Below, one piece after another: positions 1-4,692 of a DNA stretch of 6,947 nucleotides (position 1 is the stretch's first letter; the number at the start of each line of letters is the position of its first letter). The position numbers were made by a program, and so were the translations under genes. The stretch comes from Candidatus Hydrogenedentota bacterium. Lineage in GTDB: Bacteria > Hydrogenedentota > Hydrogenedentia > Hydrogenedentiales > CAITNO01. The notes under the pieces are model-generated. The model saw nothing but the letters and a program-made list of their open reading frames with translations. It was not told the DNA's origin and made no database searches. Location of the stretch: contig CAIXUF010000357.1 of assembly GCA_903922535.1 (NCBI GenBank), forward strand, positions 1 through 6,947, written 5' to 3'.

Positions 1-133
1 AAGCATGGCTTCCGCACAAAAGCGGTGGCATGGCCCCCGCACTCAACACAAGAAACGGCCCTCCGTGTCTGTCTGTGTCTGCCACCTTCGCTCCTGACGC
101 GCAACTTCCCTCATGCGCCGGCGGCCGGAAATC

Positions 134-142
134 TGGCATAAT
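134..142 (+). promoter_or_regulatory. Extended -10 promoter of the DUF486 gene
   Basis: TGG (134-136) followed by CATAAT (137-142) forms an extended -10 element, TGn plus a hexamer with five of six consensus bases. The start site would fall near 148-150, giving a leader of about 35 nt before the ATG at 185. No good -35 hexamer is visible at 16-18 bp spacing, which extended -10 promoters tolerate. The same ten bases, TGGCATAATG, recur in front of the toxin gene. Confidence 0.5.
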
Positions 143-174
143 GGGTGCATCCATCCCCGCAGATTATCCCCTTT

Positions 175-180
175 CGGAGG
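175..180 (+). promoter_or_regulatory. Ribosome binding site fixing the DUF486 start
   Basis: CGGAGG lies 4 nt before the ATG at 185. It supports that start over an in-frame ATG at 113, which lies upstream of the predicted promoter and would add 24 residues unlike a membrane protein N-terminus. Confidence 0.65.
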
Positions 181-184
181 CTTT

Positions 185-538
185 ATGACGAAGTTGTACA
201 CCGTTGCACTGTTGATTGGCTCGAACCTGTTCATGACCTACGCGTGGTACGGTCATTTGAAGGACTTGAAGGGCAAGGCGCTGTTTCTGGTCGTAATGGC
301 AAGCTGGAGCGTGGCGTTCTTCGAATACTGCCTGCAGGTACCGGCCAACCGCATCGGCCACGAGGTGTTTTCGCTGGGGCAGTTGAAGGTCATCCAGGAG
401 GTGATCACCGTGTGTGTCTTCGCCGTGTTCTCGGTGGTCTACATGAAGGAGCCGCTTCGGCTCGATTTTCTCTGGGCGGCACTGTGTCTGGTGGCGGCAG
501 CCTACTTCATGTTCCGCGGCGGCGCGGTGGCGAGTTGA
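185..538 (+). CDS. DUF486 (DMT-like) small membrane protein
   Basis: This 117-residue, very hydrophobic protein resembles the DUF486 / 'DMT family protein' group (PF04342), whose members are usually about 110-120 residues, so it appears full length. Four membrane segments can be read, at about residues 4-22, 30-50, 69-87 and 94-110. Family-like stretches are MASWSVAFFEYCLQVPANRIG (38-58, with FEY and the PANR turn most telling), QLKVIQEVITVCVF (66-79) and the VYMKEPL turn (85-91). The fold resembles half of a drug/metabolite transporter, but no substrate is established for the family and none can be inferred here. The ATG at 185 is set by the CGGAGG ribosome binding site. It has its own promoter and is followed by the repeat-rich non-coding stretch, so it looks monocistronic. 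Family assignment is strong; function is unknown. Confidence 0.88.
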   Translation: MTKLYTVALLIGSNLFMTYAWYGHLKDLKGKALFLVVMASWSVAFFEYCLQVPANRIGHEVFSLGQLKVIQEVITVCVFAVFSVVYMKEPLRLDFLWAALCLVAAAYFMFRGGAVAS

Positions 539-571
539 GGGCGGACATCGTCTCGTCGTTGTGGCCCTCCG

Positions 572-618
572 TCATTGCGAGCCTCAGACCGCCGTTGGCG
601 GCGATTCGTTGCCGAAAG
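572..618 (+). repeat. Dispersed hairpin repeat, copy A (full)
   Basis: This 47-bp unit begins with the 17 bases tcattgcgagcctcaga, continues into a perfect 5-bp stem (CCGCC 589-593, loop GTT, GGCGG 597-601), then CGATTCG (602-608), and ends in GCCGAAAG. An inverted copy at 1612-1658 matches it at 38 of 47 positions without gaps, including all of the first 17. It lies 33 bp after the DUF486 stop, reading in the same direction as that gene. It resembles a REP-type palindromic element. Confidence 0.7.
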
Positions 619-724
619 TCGAACCGGAGGCATGTATTGCCCGTGATGTCGGCGAGACTGAGAAGAGTGCGACCTCCTATGGTTTTCAGTGCGAAATTCG
701 ATTACTTTCTTAGCAGCAGCCAAA

Positions 725-754
725 CCGCCTACAGCGGCGATTCGCAGCAGAAAG
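725..754 (+). repeat. Dispersed hairpin repeat, copy C (partial)
   Basis: These 30 bases align without gaps to the last 30 bases of copy A (23 of 30 identical). They form a hairpin, CCGC (725-728), loop CTACA, GCGG (734-737), followed by CGATTCG and GCAGAAAG. The 17-base leading arm of copies A and B is only weakly recognisable just before it, so this is a decayed or half copy. It has the same orientation as copy A, about 136 bp further on. Confidence 0.5.
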
Positions 755-760
755 CCGCCA

Positions 761-789
761 GGGGACGGTGCAGATGGGAACGTTTCCCC
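761..789. repeat. Imperfect palindrome, REP/RAYT-like
   Basis: GGGGA (761-765) can pair with TCCCC (785-789), and CG (766-767) with CG (781-782) across a two-base bulge. An alternative inner hairpin is GGGAA (776-780), loop CGT, TTCCC (784-788). The GGGGAC...TTTCCCC pattern resembles REP palindromes associated with RAYT (Y1 transposase) genes, but no RAYT gene is in the window, so that link is inference. It could also act as a regulatory structure upstream of the toxin promoter. Confidence 0.35.
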
Positions 790-823
790 AATTCCGTATG
801 GCAGGACCGCCGAATCGACCTCC

Positions 824-852
824 TTGCGGCTCTACGCCACATATGGCATAAT
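824..852 (+). promoter_or_regulatory. Promoter of the higBA toxin-antitoxin pair
   Basis: A weak -35-like TTGCGG (824-829) is separated by 17 bp from CATAAT (847-852), which is preceded by TGG (844-846) as an extended -10. The toxin ATG at 858 is only 6 nt beyond the -10, at or next to the expected start site, so the transcript may be leaderless. Promoters of such pairs are usually repressed by the antitoxin or the complex; no unambiguous operator palindrome was identified here. Confidence 0.5.
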
Positions 853-857
853 GACGT

Positions 858-1229
858 ATGCACGGTACGTCCGAAGTCAAGCCGGTCCGATATGTGGGAA
901 GTGCACAGAAGGACCTGCAGCGTTTTCCGGTGACCGTCCGAGAGACGGTGGCCTTTGCGCTCCAGTTGGCGTGCGCCGGCCACAAGCACGACCATGTGAA
1001 GCCGCTCAAAGGTTTCGGGAGTGCGGGTGTCCTTGAGATTGTTGAAGATCATCGCGGTGACACCTACCGCGCCGTGTACACGGTGCGGTTTGAGGACGCT
1101 GTTTATGTCCTCCACGCATTCCAGAAGAAATCGAGGCACGGCATTGCCACAGCCAAACACGACACGGATCTCATTAAGATGCGGCTCAAGTGGGCCGCCG
1201 AAGATTATGCCGCCCGACAGCGGCGGTAA
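858..1229 (+). CDS. higB: HigB/RelE-type toxin (Gp49-like, ParE/RelE superfamily)
   Basis: This 123-residue protein matches the phage-derived Gp49-like / HigB toxin family (PF05973), which are mostly ribosome-dependent mRNA interferases in the RelE/ParE fold. Characteristic blocks are KPVRYVGSAQKDLQRFP (8-24), KPLKGFGSAGVLEIVEDHRG (48-67), YRAVYTVRFEDAVYVLHAFQ (70-89) and KKSRHGIATAKHD (90-102). Length is normal for the family (about 100-125), so it appears intact. The basic residues around 48-51, 71-77 and 90-93 fit RNA contact, though no catalytic residue can be assigned with certainty. It is the first gene of a pair, 14 nt before an XRE antitoxin, in the toxin-first order typical of higBA. 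No ribosome binding site precedes the ATG, which lies only 6 nt past the predicted -10. A shorter start at GTG 894 would lose conserved sequence. Confidence 0.88.
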   Translation: MHGTSEVKPVRYVGSAQKDLQRFPVTVRETVAFALQLACAGHKHDHVKPLKGFGSAGVLEIVEDHRGDTYRAVYTVRFEDAVYVLHAFQKKSRHGIATAKHDTDLIKMRLKWAAEDYAARQRR

Positions 1230-1243
1230 AGGAATTGAACTGC

Positions 1244-1579
1244 ATGAATAACGAACCCTGCATTACCGAGGGAAGCGGCAACGTCTACGCCGACCTTGGC
1301 TTGCCCAATCCAGAGCTTGCCCTGGCCAAGGCGAACCTTGCCCTCCGCATAAGGCTGAGCATCGAAGAACAGCACCTTACCCAAGTCCAAGCGGCGAAGT
1401 TGCTCGGAGTTGACCAGGCAAAAGTGTCGGCGCTCGTCTGCGGGCGTCTGTGCGGCTTTTCGATGGATCGTCTTTTCCGCTTTCTAAACGCGCTCGGCCG
1501 CGATGTTGAGATTGTCACCCAGCCGAAGCCAGAATCCCGGAGACATGCCCGAGTCAGCGTTACGATTTTCCCGTCGTGA
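1244..1579 (+). CDS. higA: HigA-type XRE antitoxin
   Basis: This 111-residue protein is an XRE/Cro-type helix-turn-helix antitoxin of the HTH_37 kind (PF13744), the usual partner of Gp49-like toxins. It would bind and neutralise the toxin and probably repress the shared promoter. Visible blocks are SGNVYADLGLPNPE (11-24), the helix-turn-helix LTQVQAAKLLGVDQAKVSAL (45-64) and GFSMDRLFRFLNALGRDVEI (71-90). A basic tail, ESRRHARVSVTIFPS (97-111), is usual for the group. The ATG at 1244 is chosen because the conserved region starts just after it and AAAGGA lies about 10 nt upstream. An upstream in-frame ATG at 1190 falls inside the toxin gene and adds no family sequence. The pair converges on the minus-strand operon. 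Confidence 0.9.
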   Translation: MNNEPCITEGSGNVYADLGLPNPELALAKANLALRIRLSIEEQHLTQVQAAKLLGVDQAKVSALVCGRLCGFSMDRLFRFLNALGRDVEIVTQPKPESRRHARVSVTIFPS

Positions 1580-1611
1580 CAAAGCGCTGGACGTCCTTGA
1601 GAATCTCAGCT

Positions 1612-1658
1612 CTTTCTGCCGCGAATCGCCACCGCAAACGGTCTGAGGCTCGCAATGA
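1612..1658 (-). repeat. Dispersed hairpin repeat, copy B (full, inverted)
   Basis: Read on the minus strand, this is the second full copy of the 47-bp repeat, matching copy A at 38 of 47 positions. The leading 17 bases are identical; the changes cluster in the hairpin and at the 3' part. The hairpin persists in altered form: on the plus strand ACCG (1631-1634), loop CAAA, CGGT (1639-1642). It fills most of the convergent gap between the antitoxin stop (1579) and the stop of the last operon gene (1676), 17 bp downstream of the latter and reading the same way. No T run follows the hairpin, so it is not a classical terminator. Confidence 0.7.
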
Positions 1659-1675
1659 TGGCCTGTTTCGTGGCG

Positions 1676-2254
1676 TTACCCCGCCGCCTCGCGCTCGCGG
1701 ATTTGGGGTGGATTGGCCTTGAACGACTCCACGCAGCGGCGCACCAGTTCGCGGGGATTTTCGTCAAAGAAAATCCGCGACCCCGTCGGTTTTTCGATGA
1801 CCGGAAGGATGTCGTCAATGTGGTCGGCCACGCCGCCCGTGCCCGTCAACACGCCGATGAGCCGGCCCTCGTCGTAGGCAATCGCGAACTCGCCGAGCGT
1901 CCCCGATCGGCCGCCGACAATGATGACGATGTCGCAACTGCGCACGCCGATGGTCTCGCGGCCCATTAGTCCGGCGCCGGTGTAGATCATCACGTCCGTG
2001 TGATCGACCGGACTGCCGTAGCGGTTGACGTGCTCGTCGAAACTCATCGCGGGCGAAACGCCGATGGTGATGCCGCCGCGCTCCTTGCAACCAATGATGG
2101 CCTCGTGGGGCAGGCCGGGACAGCCGCCGGTAAGGATGGCGCAGCCTTCCTCCGCAATGGCATGCCCGAGTTCGCGGCATTTTCCCAGCGCGCCGTCGTC
2201 CATCTGGCCGCCAGCAGAACCCATGACCCCAACCTTGATCAATCCGCAATACAT
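1676..2254 (-). CDS. SLOG/LOG-superfamily protein (TIGR00725-like), last gene of the operon
   Basis: This 192-residue protein has the Rossmann-like SLOG fold shared by LOG cytokinin-riboside hydrolases, molybdenum-cofactor carrier proteins and DprA. Visible motifs are an N-terminal KVGVMGSAGG strand-loop (7-16), ILTGGCPGLPHEAI (40-53), and GGRSGTLGE (114-122) where LOG enzymes have PGGxGTxxE. The glutamate and GT are kept, but the first proline and third glycine of the LOG motif are not, so phosphoribohydrolase activity should not be assumed. Nucleotide binding is a reasonable inference. The ATG at 2254 shares its A with the recN stop (TGATG), with AAGGGA upstream inside recN, indicating translational coupling. 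The frame extends further upstream inside recN, but that part has no family sequence. Biological role unknown. Confidence 0.82.
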   Translation of the reverse strand: MYCGLIKVGVMGSAGGQMDDGALGKCRELGHAIAEEGCAILTGGCPGLPHEAIIGCKERGGITIGVSPAMSFDEHVNRYGSPVDHTDVMIYTGAGLMGRETIGVRSCDIVIIVGGRSGTLGEFAIAYDEGRLIGVLTGTGGVADHIDDILPVIEKPTGSRIFFDENPRELVRRCVESFKANPPQIREREAAG

Positions 2255-3933
2255 CACTGCTTCCCTTTCTCCCGCATGTCGGCCAACAGCGCGCCCGCGT
2301 GGCCGAGACTGATTTCCGAAACTGACCCGTCGAGCAGACGCGCCACCTCGCGCTCCCGCTCCCCCGTCTCCACCCGGTCCATGCCGGTCACTGCGTGGCC
2401 GCGCACGTCGCGCTTGCTGACGGTGTAATGCGTTTCCGCGGCGGCGGCAATCTGCGCCAGGTGCGTGATGCAAATGACCTGGTGCGACCGGGCCAGCGCC
2501 GCCATTTTCGCCGCCACGCGCCGCGCCACCACGCCGCCCACGCCCGCGTCTATCTCGTCGAAGACCAGCGTGGGAATGCGGTCCGCCCCGGCGAACACGG
2601 ACTTGAGCGCCAGCATGATCCGCGATATCTCGCCGCCCGAGGCGACGGTGCGCAGCGGCCGGGGGTGCTCGCCCGCGTTGGCCGACAGCATGAACTCCAC
2701 GCGGTCAACCCCGTGCGGGCCCAAGTCGGCTTCCCCGATCCGGGTTTCAAAATGCGCGCCCTTCATGTCGAGGTCGCGCAGCGCCGCGATCACCTGCTTG
2801 TCCAGCTTCACCCCGGCGGCGCGCCGCGCGGCGGAAAGCTTCCGGGCCGATTCCATCGCCTCCGACAGCACGGCGGCGCGGTCACGGCGCAGCGCCTCCA
2901 ACCGCTCGTCGCGGTTTTCATACCCCGCCAGCTCCGCGGCGGCACGGGCGCGGTAGGCGAGAATCGAATCCACATCGGAGCCGTACTTGCGCTTGAGCGC
3001 GCCGATCATGGCCAGGCGGCGGTTGATGTCGTCCAGTTCGCCCGCGTCAAATTCCATGCGCGAGGTGTGCTGGCGGATTTCCGACGCGACCGAGTCAATC
3101 GCCTCCCGCGCCTCCGCCAACTGGCGCGCCAGCGCGCCGAACTCCCCGTCAATCTCGGACAGTTCCCCAAGGTCCTTCAGCGCGGCGTCAATGCCGTCGA
3201 TGGCCGCACCGGACTCGCTGTCGTAGAGGCCGCTGTAGACGCGGTTGGCCAGCGTGAAGAGCGTTTCGGCATGGGTGATGCGGCGCTGCCGCGCGCGCAG
3301 TTCGTCCTCCTCGCCGGGCTGAAGCCCGGCGGCGTCAATCTCGTCCACCTCAAAGCGCAGGAACTCCGCCCTTCGCGCGCGTTCGCGGTCGTCCGTCTCC
3401 AATGCCGCAATGTCGCGGTCAATGCCGGAAAGGCGCGCCACCGCCGCCGCAACGCGATCCGCCGTGTCGCCCGCGCCCGCAAACGCATCGAGCAAATCCA
3501 TCTGGCAGTCGGGACGCAGCAGCGACTGGTGCTCGTGCTGTCCGTGGAGATCGACCAGTTCGTCGCCCAGCGCGGCCAGCACCGACACGGGCACGATGCG
3601 GTCGCCGGCATAGGCCTTGCCGCGTCCATCCGCGTTAACGCTGCGCGACAGCAGCAGCGCCCCCTCCTCCAGTTCCACATCGTGCTCGCGGAGCAGCGCC
3701 CGCAGCCGGGCCGTCGGCCGGCCCACACGGAAAACGGCCTCCACCCGCGCGTTTGCCTCGCCGTCGCGCACCATGTCGGCCGAGGCGCGCGCGCCCAGCA
3801 CGAGGCCCAGCGCCCCGACGATGATGGACTTGCCCGCGCCGGTTTCACCGGTCAGCACGCTGAAGCCCGGCCGGAACTCGACTTCGAGCCGGTCGATTAG
3901 GGCGTAGTTCTGGATGCGCAACGTTTCCAGCAT
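2254..3933 (-). CDS. recN: DNA repair protein RecN
   Basis: RecN is a cytoplasmic SMC-like ATPase that acts in double-strand break repair with RecA. At 559 residues it is the usual length for the family (about 550-560) and complete. Visible parts are the N-terminal RIQNYALIDRLEVEF (6-20), Walker A GETGAGKS (29-36), LVDLHGQHEHQSLL (126-139), a long charged helical region forming the short coiled-coil arms (about 150-390), the ABC signature ASGGE (431-435), Walker B LVFDE (456-460) followed by IDAGVGG, and the switch histidine in THLAQIAA (490-497). All ATPase residues are intact. The ATG at 3933 is preceded by GGGTGA (3941-3946) with 7-nt spacing. Its stop shares a base with the next start. 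No LexA-type operator was noticed in the short gap before it, so any damage control would act on the whole operon. Confidence 0.97.
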   Translation of the reverse strand: MLETLRIQNYALIDRLEVEFRPGFSVLTGETGAGKSIIVGALGLVLGARASADMVRDGEANARVEAVFRVGRPTARLRALLREHDVELEEGALLLSRSVNADGRGKAYAGDRIVPVSVLAALGDELVDLHGQHEHQSLLRPDCQMDLLDAFAGAGDTADRVAAAVARLSGIDRDIAALETDDRERARRAEFLRFEVDEIDAAGLQPGEEDELRARQRRITHAETLFTLANRVYSGLYDSESGAAIDGIDAALKDLGELSEIDGEFGALARQLAEAREAIDSVASEIRQHTSRMEFDAGELDDINRRLAMIGALKRKYGSDVDSILAYRARAAAELAGYENRDERLEALRRDRAAVLSEAMESARKLSAARRAAGVKLDKQVIAALRDLDMKGAHFETRIGEADLGPHGVDRVEFMLSANAGEHPRPLRTVASGGEISRIMLALKSVFAGADRIPTLVFDEIDAGVGGVVARRVAAKMAALARSHQVICITHLAQIAAAAETHYTVSKRDVRGHAVTGMDRVETGEREREVARLLDGSVSEISLGHAGALLADMREKGKQ

Positions 3934-3940
3934 AAGGGCG

Positions 3941-3946
3941 TCACCC
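3941..3946 (-). promoter_or_regulatory. Ribosome binding site of recN
   Basis: GGGTGA on the minus strand lies 7 nt before the recN ATG. It is in the only true gap (21 nt) of the operon, so recN translation can initiate independently of tlyA. Confidence 0.6.
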
Positions 3947-3954
3947 GCGGGGGC

Positions 3955-4692
3955 TCACCGCTCCAAACGGCGCAAGTAGGCCAGAAACTCCCGGTTTCCG
4001 GCAGGCCCCAACAAGGGAGAGGGTATCACATCGATTTCACGGAATCCCAGTGACCGCGCCAGATCGCAGGACTCCTCCACCACCCGTTCATGCACCGCCC
4101 CGTCGCGTACCACGCCGCCCTTGCCCACCTGTCCGCGGCCCGCCTCGAACTGGGGCTTCACCAGCGCGATGCCCGCCGGGTCCTCCGCCAGCAGCGGCAT
4201 CACGGCGGGCAGCACCAGGCGCAGCGAGATGAAGGAGCAGTCCACCACGAAGAACGACGGCGGTTCGTCCAACTGGTCCGCGTTCAGGTGGCGGATGTTG
4301 CAGCGCTCCAGCACCACCACGCGCGGATCCTGCCGCAGTTTCCAGGCCAGTTGTCCGTAGCCCACATCAACGGCATAGACCTTCGCCGCGCCGTGCTGCA
4401 GGAGGCAGTCCGTGAACCCGCCCGTGGACGCGCCAACGTCCATGGCGACTTTCCCCGCCACCTCCGGGGCGAAGGCGGCAAAGACCGCCTCCAGTTTGTC
4501 GCCGCCCCGGCTGACAAAGCGGGGCGGTTCGCGCAGCACCAGTTCCAGGTCGGCCGCGACGCGTCCGCCCGGCTTGTCCAGCACGGTGCCCTCCGCATCG
4601 CACACCTGCCCGGTCTGGATGAGCCCCTGCGCCTTGGATCGGGTCACGCCAAAGCGGCGCTGCACCAGCATGTCAAGACGCTCCTTTTCCAT
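3955..4692 (-). CDS. tlyA: TlyA-family rRNA 2'-O-methyltransferase (S4 domain plus FtsJ-like domain)
   Basis: This 245-residue protein has the TlyA/YqxC layout. An N-terminal S4 RNA-binding domain (about 1-60, RLDMLVQRRFGVTRSKAQGL at 5-24) leads into FVSRGGDKLEAV (59-70) and a Rossmann methyltransferase domain. In the latter are the SAM-binding DVGASTGGFTDCLL (85-98), VYAVDVGYGQLAWKLR (105-120), DCSFISLRLVLP (151-162), LVKPQFEAGRGQVGKGGVVRD (177-197) and the C-terminal SPLLGPAGNREFL (225-237). In mycobacteria TlyA methylates C1409 of 16S and C1920 of 23S rRNA, and its loss gives capreomycin resistance; some bacterial forms modify only 16S. Which type this is cannot be told here. The ATG at 4692 shares its A with the pcs stop and has a G8 run 9 nt upstream that can act as Shine-Dalgarno. 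The frame extends upstream inside pcs without family sequence. It is followed by recN, a common arrangement. Confidence 0.93.
   Translation of the reverse strand: MEKERLDMLVQRRFGVTRSKAQGLIQTGQVCDAEGTVLDKPGGRVAADLELVLREPPRFVSRGGDKLEAVFAAFAPEVAGKVAMDVGASTGGFTDCLLQHGAAKVYAVDVGYGQLAWKLRQDPRVVVLERCNIRHLNADQLDEPPSFFVVDCSFISLRLVLPAVMPLLAEDPAGIALVKPQFEAGRGQVGKGGVVRDGAVHERVVEESCDLARSLGFREIDVIPSPLLGPAGNREFLAYLRRLER

Larger units (their letters stand above)
539..857. other. Gene-free repeat-rich stretch between DUF486 and the toxin gene
   Basis: No convincing gene was found on either strand of this 319-bp stretch. Open frames that cross it have no recognisable family and overlap better-supported genes. 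It holds a full copy (572-618) and a partial copy (725-754) of a hairpin-bearing dispersed repeat, an imperfect palindrome (761-789) and the toxin promoter just before 858. The first part, after the DUF486 stop, would be that gene's 3' untranslated region. No hairpin followed by a T run (intrinsic terminator) is visible. Confidence 0.6.

Noticed and set aside
65..81. Short GTCTGT-like tandem repeat
   Set aside because: It is too short and irregular to be more than local simple sequence, with no link to a feature.
1..140. Open plus-strand frame from the left edge as the tail of an upstream gene
   Set aside because: The 46 codons ending at the TAA at 139-141 show no family sequence and overlap the DUF486 promoter; it could be chance.
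145..933. A 262-codon plus-strand frame crossing DUF486, the non-coding stretch and the toxin start
   Set aside because: It overlaps DUF486 in another frame, runs through the repeats and has no recognisable domain; the DUF486 frame has the ribosome site and membrane segments.
729..1160. A 143-codon minus-strand frame over the toxin gene
   Set aside because: It is antisense to a well-conserved HigB protein and resembles no family.
1598..1608. TGAGAATCTCA palindrome as an intrinsic terminator for higBA
   Set aside because: The stem is only about 4 bp and not GC-rich, and it is followed by a mixed pyrimidine stretch rather than a T run.
572..1658. A CRISPR array built from repeats A, B and C
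   Set aside because: The copies are few, diverged, unevenly spaced and in mixed orientation, and no cas genes are present.
572..1658. A complete insertion sequence or transposon
   Set aside because: No transposase and no target-site duplication are visible. Similarity of the flanking GGCC bases suggests the repeat may even extend beyond the 47 bp, so only a repeat-bracketed module is claimed.
2255..2473. N-terminal extension of the SLOG protein upstream into recN
   Set aside because: The extra 73 residues are low-complexity R/G-rich sequence from a shadow frame of recN; the family starts at the ATG at 2254.
2395..3900. A 501-codon open frame on the plus strand opposite recN
   Set aside because: It is antisense to a complete RecN with all ATPase motifs. 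Its product is arginine- and histidine-rich without family features, as expected from a shadow frame in GC-rich DNA.
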